Source of the DNA: Plantago major
Taxonomy: Eukaryota; Streptophyta; Magnoliopsida; Lamiales; Plantaginaceae
Reading direction: 5' to 3'
DNA: 64,000 nucleotides
Assembly: GCA_026545765.1 (NCBI GenBank)
Contig: CM048842.1
Coordinates: 21,850,667 to 21,914,666 of the forward strand
A model generated the notes under the pieces. The model saw nothing but the letters and a program-made list of their open reading frames with translations. It searched no databases and was not told where the DNA came from. The position numbers and the translations under genes were made by a program. Numbering within the stretch: the first letter of the stretch is position 1; each line of letters begins with the position of its first letter. Below, one piece after another: positions 10,201-21,249 of this stretch.

Positions 10201-12648
10201 AAGATTGCAGATGGCATTCAAGCCAGTTCTGCCCCAGACACTACAATTTATTCCTTCTGAACAAGAAGAGGTTAATGGGCAGAAGATCACTATTCCTGAT
10301 GTGATTAATCTTGTATCTGAAGACGATGAGGAGGAAGAAATAGATGAGAATAACTTTGATGAACCTCCCTCTGACCATCACAAAAAGGATGATGATGATA
10401 TGATGGATGATGATACCCCTGCACCAGGGACAGGAGGAATTCCACAAGGAAACAATGCCTCGGCTGCTGAAAAGCACACTGAGAGGACATCACAGCAATC
10501 CCCTCCTCCATCTCCTCAGAAATCCACTCATCCTTCACAGCAATCCCAACAACAAAAAGACACTACTGAACAAGTAGTTGAGCACTCTGAGGAAACAACT
10601 CATAAGATATTAAATACTCAAACCAGAGCTGCTCAACTCAAACAACTGTTGGAAGAAGAGCAACAGCTCCATCTTCAACTTGAAGAAGAGCTAGTTAAAT
10701 CCAGAGATAAGCTCAATCAACTACAAGATCAATACTTACAAGAGACAGTAGCTTACTCTGAGGTTAAAGAGCTCCAGGATGCTGTAAATGCTATTACTAA
10801 GGAATTAGATACTGAAGAAGTTTCTAAAGAAAAGCATGATGCTAAGGCTACATCACCAGCAAAAGACATACCATCCTCCTCTCAGAAAGGAAAGAAGCCC
10901 ATCTACAGATGGTTCTTTGGACTAGAAAATCTTGAAAATGTCCAAGAGGATGAAGATCATGCTGAAGACTCAGATGATGAAGAAGACAAGACTTTGGCAG
11001 CACACCGCAATGAACACTTGACGGTTTCTCATCTTAAAAGGAAGCTAATTGCTCCAGAAGTTTTCAACAAACTGCCAAATGTCCACTCCCATGAATACAT
11101 GAATAGATACCAAATTTTGGCACATCTTAAAAAGGAGATGTCTTCACAAAATAAAGATGTAATTGCCTCCGTCCCCTCAGAAATGAAGAAGTTCACAGAA
11201 CTCATCACTCAGAGAACAACTAGTATGGTTATTGCTCAGAAGGATCTGGGAATGATAAGGGACGATGATGTGTCATTAGCTGAAAAAGCTTTTCATGAGG
11301 CAAGTTACACTGCTGGAAAAGCAGATGCCATACTAGGACCATTGGCAGAGCTCACTGATAAGGAAAATGGACTTATCAAACAAAATCAGGAGCTCAAGGC
11401 TGAACTTCAGAAGTTGGTCACTGCCTATAACTACTTGCAAAAGAATTTTGAGTCTCTCTCAGATTCTTTTGTGGTACTTAGTCAGTCAACAATGACTAAG
11501 GGGGAAGAATTTGGATCTCAAGATCAGGGGGAAGGAAAGAAGAAATCTAGAGTTGGTGCCGCTCAGAAAGGAAGAGGAAACAAGAAAACTACCCAGCCAC
11601 CACTCAGAATAAATGATCCCTCATCAAATCAAGCTGAAGAAACTGAAGACAAGGGCCATGGCAAAAAGACCTCCAAGGAGTACCAAGGCTCCAAGGAGAA
11701 GACAAGTAAGAGGGATTGATGAATCTTCTGAAGAAGAAGAAGAAGACCAAATCAAATCCCTGGGCAATGAAGAAGGCTGCAGAAGTCTCACAAGAATTGA
11801 TCTTGATGATGATGAAGAGACTGATGAAGATGAAGCTCCTCTTCACATAAAAAGGAAAATTGATAGCCTAACTGAGCCCATAGCTGCAAAGCCTTTAGCA
11901 GCTAAAACACCCTCTGGAAATACCAAGTCAATCCAGGGTGGTTCTTCAAGCAATCCCCCAAAGGAGAATTCTAGACAAAGAAGGAACAGGCTGAGAGCTG
12001 AACAAAGACAAAGTCAACTTCCACTTAGGCCAGAAGAAGCCAAAATTGAGTATGTGAAGAATGACAACAATTCATCTGTCTACAGGTGCATTAATCAGAA
12101 GAATGGCTACTGGATTCTGGAACTCAAGCACTTACTGGTAAATTCAAGGTTTCCAGAACGAATCCATAAACAGCTCATGGCATGGAGAAAATATAAGCCA
12201 ATCTTGATTAACACCAACCACATCAAAGCATGGTTGGATTTTAAAGTAATCAAGAGAACAGAAGCCATGAAGAAGGACCTCTCTGATGAATGTCCTTATG
12301 GAAAGCCAGATGATGTGCACAGAATTCCCAACATTCTTGGAGCAGCACAAGAGCAAGACTTGCGGTGGAACCCTATGAGTCCTTCTACTTAACTGAAGAT
12401 CAAACAAGGGTGACATCAGATATCTGAAGATCATTTATGAATACTTCAAGCTATCAGATATCAGAATCGAGCATGCCTGGAAGTGGAGAAAGTATCTGTG
12501 GGTCAAGCATTTGGTCAAGAGAAATCCCACCAAAACCTACAAGGAAGTCTGTGGATTTGCCAGAGACACAGAGATGATTGTCAGAACTCTTCTCTATGAC
12601 TACTCTGATGATATCAAAAGGTTTGGTGATAGGAAATTTGCAGACTAA
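7205..12648 (+). pseudogene. Accessory gene of E1 (position of 'env-like' gene), split by introns, degraded
   Basis: I do not recognise a characterised family. Layout: start MAPKRASS at 7205; a folded-looking N-terminal half (FDPDHW..MIWGG, VLEFYNNS, NWGKYAF, EPKIVKGLAEPK); a basic cluster near 8150-8225 (KKRKTEEV, KKPRTSRKKAAGK) that could be a nuclear signal; a Pro/Glu/Ser-rich linker made of small exons (9092-9889 holds four introns); an acidic run DDDDMMDDD near 10395; coiled coil about 10620-10760 and 11340-11440; then a conserved C-terminal segment (GYWILELKHLLV, KAWLDFKV, GKPDDVHRI) ending at TAA 12646-12648. No signal peptide or membrane segment is seen, so 'envelope' is not supported. 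Damage: TAA 13 codons from the start, frameshifts near 7645, 8600, 11700 and 12350, TAG near 8894, TAA near 9550. Confidence 0.75.
9092..9889 (+). other. Four intron-like segments in the E1 accessory gene
   Basis: Predicted introns are 9092-9167 (76 bp), 9273-9351 (79 bp), 9616-9692 (77 bp) and 9813-9889 (77 bp). Donors are GTAGCT, GTGATA, GTAATT and GTAACA. Acceptors are TTACAA, CTAATAG, TTCACAG and TTTCAG, so the first acceptor has decayed from AG to AA. E2 and E3 keep TTACAG and TTATAG there. Exons between them are 105, 264 and 120 bp, all multiples of three, and all junctions are phase 0 (usually ..Gln | Ala..). The introns are T-rich and unlike the coding flanks. Splicing is inferred. 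Confidence 0.72.
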
Positions 12649-13039
12649 TCCATGGAGCTGTTTTGAAGACTTGAAGATTTTTGAAGACTTGAAGACTTAT
12701 CATTTAGAATGTTCACTTGGAGCTTGGTAACTCCTGTTGTTCTATTTGACTAAGTAGTTTCTGTGATTTTGCTGATTGATCTTTTCTGTTAAATCTTGAA
12801 AAAGTTATATGTAAGCTTTCTCTGTATCATATCTGATGAACTTACTCTCAGATATCATTTTATATATAAGATAACTTGTCAGCAAAGATCACACCTTGTG
12901 ATTTGGTTGATGTTTACTTTCTGCACTTAATTATATGAATTAAAAGATCATAAGAAATGATTAAGTGGTGGATTTTTTCCTCATCCAGATTTGTAATAGG
13001 TCAGATAGTCATTGTTGACTGATCAAAATGGGGGAAATT
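12649..13039 (+). other. 3' non-coding region and polypurine tract of E1
   Basis: There is no gene here. The stretch carries AT-rich sequence with TCAGATATC motifs near 12848. It ends in the polypurine tract AAAATGGGGGAAATT (13025-13039) directly before the LTR, where plus-strand DNA synthesis starts. The equivalent tracts in E2 (23155-23169) and E3 (48797-48811) lie in reverse. Confidence 0.85.
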
Positions 13040-14665
13040 TGTTAGGAATATCTGTTTAGATTTTGATCAGCAACCTAATGACTTATCTTAGCTCAGAAAG
13101 GTGATTAGTACTCTTAGTACACTTGAACACTGTAAAAGAGGAAACTCACTAAGTATGATAGTCTAGCAAATCTTGTATAGGATGTTAGGTCTCGAAATGT
13201 AATTTTTATTTTCTGAAGAAGACCAAGAAGAAGGCATCCAGCAGGAAAAGTTCAACGGATTTGAAGATTTGAAGATCGCAAGATTGTCAAGACAAGGGTT
13301 TTTCAGATACCTATGTCCAGATATCTTGAAGAAACAAGTGTTTCGAAACACACGTGTTGCAAAAGATATCTGAGAATAAAAGGTTTATGAGACAAGGAAA
13401 GTGCCCACAGATATCTACACTCTGATACCTTGGACATAAAATATGCTTCCGAAAAAGAAACATATTATAAAGTTTTTTAAACAAGTGGTATCTGGAGCTA
13501 TGATGATCTCTGGAAAAGAACGTGCAAAGCCTCAGAAAGCTTGCATAGTTCCGTTGGCACTACAGGACAAAGTATAGTACAGTGCATTAAATGCATGACG
13601 AAATGTCTCGAATGAAGATGTAACCGAAGAAGAAGACAAACCTGCTACAGTACTATACTCAGATATCAATAGTTTGAATTTGATTTAAGCCTAACGGATA
13701 CTATTCAAACGGCACTAAAAATTCATCTATAAATATCAACAATTAGACTGCTTGAGAACACACACTGAACACCTTAGATCACTGAACTTATACTGAATAC
13801 TCACACAAGCTCTCTCAAGAAAACTACTTACTTTCAAGCTTTCTGTTGCGACCAAAGCTCTTGATTCTAAGTAGCACAAAAGTTATAAGTGTCCTGATCC
13901 TTAACGAACATTGTTATCTGTGAAGGAGTTGAACTAAGATTTCATATCTGAGATTCATTCTCTGGAACACTTACAATAGACTTGGGTCAGTAGAGAACAA
14001 GATACCATACATTGAAAAGTGTATTAAGTATACTTGATTCATAGAGCTATCTGAATAACTGAATAAGTTATTTAAGAAGCTCACCTGACAAACAAACCTA
14101 AAACCAACACCTTAAACGGCGTGGAGTACACGAAGTACTTAGTTTGAGAAACTAAGGAATAACTCAAAGGTTATTGAGCACAGGAAGTACTTAGTTTGGA
14201 AAACTAAGGAACAGCTCAAAAAGGTTTCTGAGTACAGGAAGTACTTGGCTGTGAAAGCTGGGGAATAACTCAGGGGGAACACTTGGTTGGGAACCTATTG
14301 TATTTAGGAATCAAGAAAAGATATCTGTAAGGTTACCTCATTTATCTTAGTAGATTCTAGGTCTGAGAAAGACCGAAGTGGATTAGTTGAAGGATTACGC
14401 CACCTTCAGATACCACTATAAAAAGACTTGTGTTATTTACTCTCTACAGCTTATTACTTGTTTTACTTATATTGCAAAGTACTTACACTTATCTTGCTGA
14501 ACACGTGCACTTATCTTAGAAAAGTCTTTCGCTCTCTGAAATTAAGTATCAGATATCTTCACAGATATCTGAGAAACTGTGCTTATCGACAAAAAGTTTT
14601 AATAGACTATTCAACACCCCCCCCCCCCCCTCTAGTCTTTTACTTTGCCGTTATCTGGACCAACA
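13040..14665 (+). repeat. 3' LTR of E1 (1626 bp)
   Basis: The LTR starts TGTTAGGAAT after the PPT and ends GGACCAACA, with TG..CA ends. It has a TATA box TATAAATA at 13728-13735, several AGATATCTGA motifs (about 13318, 13365, 13408, 13658, 14549), a three-unit minisatellite (14124-14277) and a C run near 14616-14631. The next five bases, ATTTG, are the expected target duplication. The 5' partner lies outside the window. Confidence 0.95.
14124..14277 (+). repeat. LTR minisatellite, three units of 48-54 bp
   Basis: Units begin at 14124, 14176 and 14230, each opening GAG(T/C)ACA.GAAGTACTT and carrying a GGAA(T/C)A.CTCA core. E2's left LTR and both E3 LTRs have two units in reverse. E2's right LTR has one. 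The position upstream of the LTR end suggests the R/U5 part. Confidence 0.8.
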
Positions 14666-14950
14666 ATTTGCAATTTTTGATGGTAAGTTTCAAAATAGAA
14701 AAAAGTTATAGGGGGTAAATACAAATTGTTTGGATCAATTTTATAATAAAATAAAATTTTATAATAAAATGTAAATTGTTTAGAAGTTTAAATTAAGGAC
14801 GTGTTTGGCAGCAATTTGAATTTTGGATTGTTTTGTAATTAATTTGTTAATTATGTCCTAAGGTGTTATTATTAGAATCGGAGGGATCAAATTGTTATAA
14901 GAAAATTTATTAGGGGACCTACATAAATTTTCCATTTAAGTTATTGAGTT

Positions 14951-15199
14951 TAAAAATTGGTTAATCGGTAAAGATACGTGTACTTGATGCCCTGCCCAAG
15001 AGAGAGACCCAAGTCCTAGTAGCCCCGCTAAATGGTGATTCAACATAGATTCTACATCTTGAAACCAAGCCAATTTTGGGGCTGCTTTATGATAATGAAA
15101 CCAACCAGCAAAAAGCATTAAGGCCGAAAAGACCAGCGCATCGATTGCGGTACAATAGAGTTGTAATTCACTAGTTATTCCAGATGCTCGCCAAATCTG
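14951..15199 (-). pseudogene. psaA: Plastid psaA fragment in the nucleus (NUPT)
   Basis: Read on the minus strand, this encodes about 82 residues of photosystem I P700 apoprotein A1, from [15 protein letters not shown] through [15 protein letters not shown] and [19 protein letters not shown] to [11 protein letters not shown]. This is a piece from the N-terminal third of a protein of about 750 residues. It includes histidines of the chlorophyll-binding helices. It has no start, no promoter and no partner genes, and is flanked by ordinary nuclear sequence, so it is a non-functional transfer from plastid to nucleus. Copy 2 of the duplicated segment lacks it (junction near 46090). Few changes from the conserved plastid sequence suggest a fairly recent event. 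Confidence 0.92.
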
Positions 15200-16087
15200 A
15201 TATACATATACATCGGATTACATGATGGTTGAGACACAAGGGTGAGTTCTACATGCAAACATTATGAAAGAAACAACACAATTTTGAAACTTGAGGTCGA
15301 ATCGTGGGCACCCTTCACAAACTTGCTTAACTTATGGGTAAGTGTTCTCTCTCTCTCTTTTTTTTTTTTTTTTTTTTTTTGGCCTAGTTTTAATTAACAG
15401 AGAGAATATGTGAAAAAGGTATTTCAGGAAACATTAGGCGAACTTGCACTTGCATTATTCCAGATACCATGTAGCGGATATCAGTGAAATAGTCAAAAAA
15501 AAATACTATAGTTATGAGTCGCTAACTTTACAGGTTCAGCTGAATAAATAAAAATACTACTTACTTCACTTGAGGGATGAGATCACCAATTATCCAATTT
15601 CATCTCGAATGGACAAAACTGCATTTTTCACCATAGAAACACCATAATTTAGCCTATGAATTGCTAAATTTATTTGTTCTAATCTGTCAATTCATAGAAG
15701 TAGTAAACATGAGTTACTTTACCTGGAGCCACTATGTTGATATGTTTCATCAGAGGTTAATTCTTGAAAAAGACCTGATTCCTCCAATACAAGTGTTTAA
15801 CTTGCTCATATAAATTATAATAGTTTAATATGTTTTTTCCTTAATTAGTCTTTTAAAAATCAGGACGCTACAATAAATGTGTCATTTTACGTCCCCAAAA
15901 CATAATTAGTATCTTTCGTTAAGTTAACCTTACCTATTAATTTAAGTAACCACTTTTAAATTAGGAAACGTATTAGAATATTGATATACGACAAATTTAG
16001 GGAAATAAGGCGTTGTTTTCTTCATCTGAAAAATCATTAATTTAAATTTAGTTCAGTTCAATTCATTCGCTTACATTACATTACCTT

Positions 16088-16245
16088 GGGCTCGATCTCT
16101 TAAATCGAATCGAATCAATGGAATCGAACTTAATCAATTATAGTATAAAATATAACTAAAATTTGAATCGAATCGAATCGAATGGATCTAAATCGCATTG
16201 AATCGAATCGAATCAATGAGTTTGCAGACGAAGAGAACATAGCCT
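16088..16245. repeat. Fold-back (MITE-like) element with GAATC repeats
   Basis: The left edge (GGGCTCGATCTCTT) and right edge (ACGAAGAGAACATAGCC) are degenerate inverted repeats around a (GAATC)n core. The paralogue at 46910-47045 shows the arms better: GGCTCTGTTCTCTTCG and CGAAGAGAACAGAGCC, with a GAACT core. I cannot assign a superfamily, because no clear target duplication is visible. Confidence 0.5.
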
Positions 16246-16856
16246 TAGTTGTTTTTTATACTACAAATAAATTCAGTTCTGTTCAAACGAAGAAAACAGA
16301 GCCTGGCAATTACAGTAATAATACATGAATTAATTTCCTACATTTCTAAACCTCAAATAAATAAATGAGATAACATACCATATGAATTCAACAAGTCCTT
16401 ATGAAATCAGAATAATTGTACCTCCTGGGCCTAGTCGACTCTATAGGTCATCGTGGTTATTTGTTCTCCGGGCAATATATATGATGTCCCACAAAGCATA
16501 ACATGTCATTTCCCTCATAATTTGTCCTCAGTTTTGCACGCACATGGAAACTTCAATTCACAATAGGGTCATCCATCTTAAGTTTGGTTCGGACAAGACA
16601 CGGTTAACTTTAAAGTTGTTCTAGACGGATTGCCTAAAATACATGTGTACCTTGTTGGTATGAGTATCGTTCCCAAGTGTTTTAAAACATTTTGAAACTT
16701 TGGAACCTTACATTATGGTCAATGTAGTAGAAAATCAAATGGAAGATAAAATTAATAAATGTAGATTGAACATATTTTAACAATAAGATGGATTGATACT
16801 TGGATCTTCTTACCCCTATTTTGTGGAAAGTTAGCTGTAAAAATCATGATTTTCAT

Positions 16857-16871
16857 GAATATGGCAAAAGA
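16857..16871. repeat. LINE target-site duplication, left copy
   Basis: GAATATGGCAAAAGA occurs here and again, perfectly, at 39531-39545 right after the LINE poly-A tail. A 15-bp duplication is typical of target-primed reverse transcription. Confidence 0.95.
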
Positions 16872-17311
16872 GATAAGGAGCTGTCATGTGTTTTATTTTT
16901 GCGAAAAAACTCTCTCCATAAATTTCTCTCAACAATGAGAGCTTCTTCCCTCTGGCTGTAGATTGGGTTCTCTCTTTTGAGAGAATATGATTTCATTCCT
17001 CCCTTGCTTTCTATTCTTCTGCTCCATCAATGTGTGAAATTTAGCCAGATTTTGCTTGTTTGGTGGAAAGGCCCACGATACTCTAGATTTGAGCTGATCT
17101 TGTATTTAGTTTATCTCTTACTCTTTTGCTATAATAAAAAACTCAGTAGCCACTTTTATGTTTTCAAAATAAGTCAATTTTTTTATTCTTGTTATAACCT
17201 ACCTATTATCTCACTGGTGTTTGGGTGTGCTCTTTTATTTTTCTGCAGTGGACACAAGTTGGTCTCTCTGATAGCATTGGTCACCATATCGCTAGTCTGA
17301 AACACAACATC

Positions 17312-18755
17312 ATGGACCCGAAAATTCTGGCTGATTTGGGACAAAAGCTGCAGTTGACTTCGGATGTGGAACAGGCAGTTAAAATTCCAGTCGAATTGTG
17401 TAAAGCATCCGAGATTGCGGTGGGGTTACCTTCAAAAAGATAGGGTTTGACCGATTTCTGTTCCAATTTCAATTTGAGGGTGATATGAAGCGTGTTATGT
17501 GGCGTAGTCCGTGGGCGTTCAATCAGAAACTTGTTATTCTTCGCCCTATAGCTCACGATGAGGTTCCAGAATTAGTGAACCTGGATGTTTGTGACTTTTA
17601 CGTCCAAATCACAGGGTTACCTATATCCTGTATTCATAAGAAAATGGCAGAGTTTATGGGTAATTCAATGGGCCTGTTTGTTGCTTTTGATGGTGAAGAT
17701 CATAAAGGGGTTAATGGTAATGTGATGCGAATCAGAGTTATGTTGAATATTACTAAGCCATTACTTCGAGTGTTGAACATTGAAGGGCCGAATGATAGAG
17801 TTTTTCAATTGCATTTAACCTATGAAAAACTACCCAACTTCTGCTATTTATGTGGGAAGATCGAACATCTCGTTGAGGATTGTTCACAATGCATTGATAT
17901 CGTCAGGGAGAATGATCGTATTGACGATTTGAAGTTGGCCTATGGAGATTGGCTTCGTGCTCGTCAGATTACTAAATTTATTGGAGGAAGCAGTTTGCGC
18001 CCACCTCGCAGTTTCGTCGGAAAGATCCAGTTGGCCAAGGATACTCCGTCCAGCACTCCGACACCAAACCAAGGTAAGGGTATTGTGGGTACATCAGTAA
18101 GTGTTTCTGGGAAAGGAAAGGAATCGATCATGCATCATTTAGCTGTAAATCAGGGAATTCAGTTTGGAAAGTCGGATTTGGGGGATCTTCTTCTGTTTCG
18201 AATTCCGATTTGCGAGAACCATTACTTAACGTCCCGCCTAATTTACCAAATTAATAAATCCAAGACCTAATTCTCCTTGACCAGCTGCATCCTACTAGCC
18301 CTACTCCTGTTGACCATGATATGTCAGAACCCCATCCACTTTGCATTATCCCTAGCCCAATCCCACAGCCCAAAAACCAATCCCAAAATGTGAATCCCCT
18401 ATCTACCGCATGGCCCAATCTCTCCAGCCCATTACCCTTTTTCTCCTTTGGAAGCACAATGGCCCAATTACCCTGCAACAACCCACTGCCACTAACACCA
18501 AAATCTCGATACACCATCTCCCTTGACCAATTGGACCCAACCTCCTCATTGACCACATTAGCTCGTACAGAACTTGAAAACGCCTCTAGCTCTGAGAACA
18601 GTGTGAAGAAATTTGGCCCCAGAAATCGTGCTAATGTGAGAAAGGGGAAAGAAACTAAGTCGATTGTTGGGGAGCTTAAAAAAGCTCGAGTTGCTATGGA
18701 TATTATTGATAATGCACCAGAGGCGGGAGTTGTAGTGAAACCCCGCCTATCCTAA
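17312..18755 (+). pseudogene. LINE ORF1 (DUF4283 / CCHC RNA-binding protein), degraded
   Basis: ORF1 of plant L1 elements binds element RNA. ATGGACCCG at 17312 is the likely start. The DUF4283-like core is clear (FKKIGFDRFLFQF, MKRVMWRSPWAF, FYVQITGLP). A zinc knuckle C-x2-C-x4-H-x4-C (CYLCGKIEHLVEDC) lies at about 17842-17883. The C-terminal third is Pro/Ser-rich and basic. A 94-bp deletion after 17417, compared with the second LINE copy, shifts the frame. Another break lies near 18260. The terminal TAA (18753-18755) overlaps the ORF2 ATG as TAATG. Confidence 0.85.
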
Positions 18756-21221
18756 TGAGTTGTCTATCTTGGAACTGTCAGGGATTGGGGAACCCTTGGA
18801 CAATTCGAGCCCTTGGCAAGCTTATTCGCCGTTTTCGCCCCAAACTTATCTTTCTCATGGAAACCCGTTTGGGAGATCGAGGGATTGATAGGTTAAAGGA
18901 AAAGTTCGACTTTTTTTTGTTTAGGTGTGAGTGCGATTGGTTTATCAAGTGGTTTAGCTTTGCTTTGGAGTAAAGATAGCAATGTGATTATTCAAAGTTA
19001 CTCGAAAAATCACATTGATGCATGTGTGACGTTGAGTGGTAGCCACATTTCTTGGCGTTTTACTGGGTTTTATGGGGAACCTGATCATAGTAAGAGGAAG
19101 CATACTTGAGATTTACTTTGTCGTTTGGGGAAGGTTTCGTTTCGAGATTGGGTATGCATGGGTGACTTCAACGAAATTCTGTCAAATATTGAGAACTCGG
19201 GAGGCAACTTAGTTCCAGAGTGGAGATTACTGAATTTTCGTAACACTTTGACGGGTACGGGTTTGTTCGATTTGGGTTATACGGGTTACCAGTACACATG
19301 GTCGGATAATCACGAATACCCAGCCACAATTGAATGCAGATTGGATTGTTCTTTGGCTAATGTGGGCTGGTCTAGTCAATTTCCACGAGCCCAAGTACAA
19401 CATTTAGAGACAGACCACTCAGATAATTTGCCACTTTTACTCTCTCTGGATACAGCAACACCGACCAAAATGAAACAGAGAAGACAGTGGCGATTTGAAG
19501 CTATGTGGTTGAAATCCTCGGATTGCGAAAGGATTATTCAAGAAAATCGGGACAATGACACGAATTTCCTCGGGAATGCGTCGAACTGCCGGATCGGTTT
19601 GGCTAACTCGAATCGTCTGAGTTTTGGGGATATTAATCGAAATTTGAGAGATCTACAAAAGGAGCTTGATGAGTTAAAATCCCAGCCTCTGACTGCGGAA
19701 GTAAAGTAGAGTGCCGGTCTGTGAGACTGAATTTGGAGAAAGAAAAAATAAAAGAAGAAATAATGTGGAAGCAGAGATCTCGGGTCAAATGGCTTGTGGA
19801 GGGTGATAGAAATACTTGTTTCTTCCATGGTCAAGCCACTCGAAGAGCAACAAGAAATCATATCTCTGGTCTACGAGATGGTGATGGGAATTGGGTGGAA
19901 GACCTACATAGTATGGGGGTGGAGGCAAATCAGGATTTTTCTGATATCTTCAAGTCGAGGAGACCTTCTGCGGATGAGATTGATACTGTGGTTCAGACTA
20001 TGGATGCTCGTGTGACTGATGCTATCAATAGAGATCTTTGCCGGGTGTTCACTCCAAACAAGGTAAAACGCGCATTATTTGATATGTTTCCACATAAATC
20101 CCCTGGACCTGATGGTCTTCCAGCCTTATTTTATCAACGTTTCCGGCATGTTGTTAGCTCGAATGTGATTAATTGTGCCTTATCTTTGATTAATGACCAT
20201 GTGCTTGCACCTGAGCATAATTTTACTCATATCATTCTGATTCCTAAGTGCCAAACACCAGAGACAATTAAACAGTATAGAACCATCAGTCTGAGTAATG
20301 TTATGTTTAAATTAGCCTCTAAAGCTATTACCAACAGACTAATGATTCATATGCACCAGCTTATTTCGAAAACCCAATCTGGCATTGTTCCTAATCGGCT
20401 TATAACTGATTATGTTTTAGTGGCTTATGAGATCAATCATTTTTTAAAATAAAAACCAAGGGTAAAGAGTGTCTTATGGCTTTAAAACTGGATATGAGCA
20501 AACCTTATAATAAAGTGGAGTGGCCTTTCCTTGAGAGTGTGCTTACTAGATTAGGTTTTGCGCATAATTTTGTGAATTTGATTATGCTGTGTGTGAGATC
20601 TGTTACCTATGTTGTGTCCTTAAATGGCAATATTCTTGACCCTATCCATCCGGAGAGGGAGATCCGGTAAGGGGATCCCCGGTCACCTTATCTGTTTTTC
20701 TTCTATGCCGAGGCCTTTTCGGCTTTACTGAGTGAGGCTGATAGGAGGGGGGTTTTACATGGGGTGGCGGTTGCTAATTCAGCACCCCGTATTTCCCATC
20801 TCTTATTTGGTGATGATACTCTCCTTTTTTGTCATGCTACTGTTAATGTTGCTGCTGAGATTCGAAACATTCTTCATATTTATAGTTTGGCGTCGGGACA
20901 AGAGATAAATTTAGATAAGTCCACTGTGGTGTTTAGTATAAATACTTTAAGGGAGAGGGTGATTAAGGTAAGTGGGTACCTTGGTGTTCAAGTAGTGGAG
21001 AAGCATGAGAAGTACTTAGGTTTGCCTACGGGGCTAGGTCGTTCTAAGAAAGAAGTCTTTAGTTGGCTCCGAGAGCGTATTTGGAGTAAGACTCAGGGGT
21101 TTAGTGAGAAATTTCTTTCAAAAGGGGGAAAAGAAGTCTTGATTAAAGTTGTCCTTCAATCCATTCACACTTATGTGATGAGTTGCTTCAAATTACCCGA
21201 TTACCTTCTTCGTGAGATTGA
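18755..21221 (+). pseudogene. LINE ORF2, 5' part: endonuclease and reverse transcriptase
   Basis: The ORF opens MSCLSWNCQGLGN, the start of the APE-type endonuclease that nicks the target (LIFLMETRLG, VCMGDFNEIL, LETDHSDNLPLLL). Reverse transcriptase follows: KSPGPDGLPALFYQ near 20099, SGIVPNRLITDYVL near 20380, LKLDMSKPYNKVEWPFL near 20482, and the catalytic LFGDDTLLF near 20803 (FGDD where FADD is usual). Breaks: frameshift in a T run near 18915, TGA near 19108, frameshifts near 19710 and 20450, and TAA in place of Gln in the IRQGDP motif near 20670. The frame is cut at 21221 by the CACTA insertion and resumes at 37880. Confidence 0.9.
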
Positions 21222-21249
21222 CACTACAAGAAATCAGGAAAATAACGAT

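Larger units (their letters stand above)
1..14665 (+). mobile_element. Ty1/copia LTR retrotransposon E1 (5' end outside window)
   Basis: The element runs from a partial 5' LTR (1-431) through PBS, gag, PR-INT-RT-RNaseH and a long accessory gene to a PPT and a complete 3' LTR (13040-14665). Integrase lies before reverse transcriptase, which is the copia order. The primer site matches initiator-Met tRNA. Position 1 aligns with 14230 of the 3' LTR, so about 1.19 kb of 5' LTR lies left of the window and the whole element is roughly 15.8 kb, very long for copia. A long extra gene downstream of pol is the Sirevirus layout, but I infer that lineage from layout only. Gag, pol and the accessory gene all contain stops and frameshifts. 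The base after the element begins ATTTG (14666-14670). The paralogous unoccupied site is at 45811, which confirms the 3' boundary. Confidence 0.95.
14666..16572. repeat. Duplicated genomic segment, copy 1
   Basis: This segment aligns at roughly 94% (by eye) with 45811-47388 along its length, starting exactly at the E1 boundary and running to the GTCAT where E3 sits in copy 2. Copy 1 has an extra plastid fragment (14951-15199) and a longer CT/T run (about 15350-15380). No gene other than the psaA fragment is visible. The stretch 16573-16856, up to the LINE, is absent from copy 2 and holds nothing I recognise. Confidence 0.88.

Noticed and set aside
7205-12648. Accessory gene as a viral-type envelope protein
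   Set aside because: No signal peptide, membrane span or glycoprotein-like Cys pattern is visible in any of the three copies. Only the position resembles the env-like gene of Sireviruses.
13163-13351. Small antisense frames in the E1 LTR
   Set aside because: No family, no conservation of frame in the other LTRs.
14936-15118. A functional psaA gene
   Set aside because: Only about 82 codons of roughly 750 are present, flanked by nuclear repeat sequence, and it is missing from the paralogous segment.
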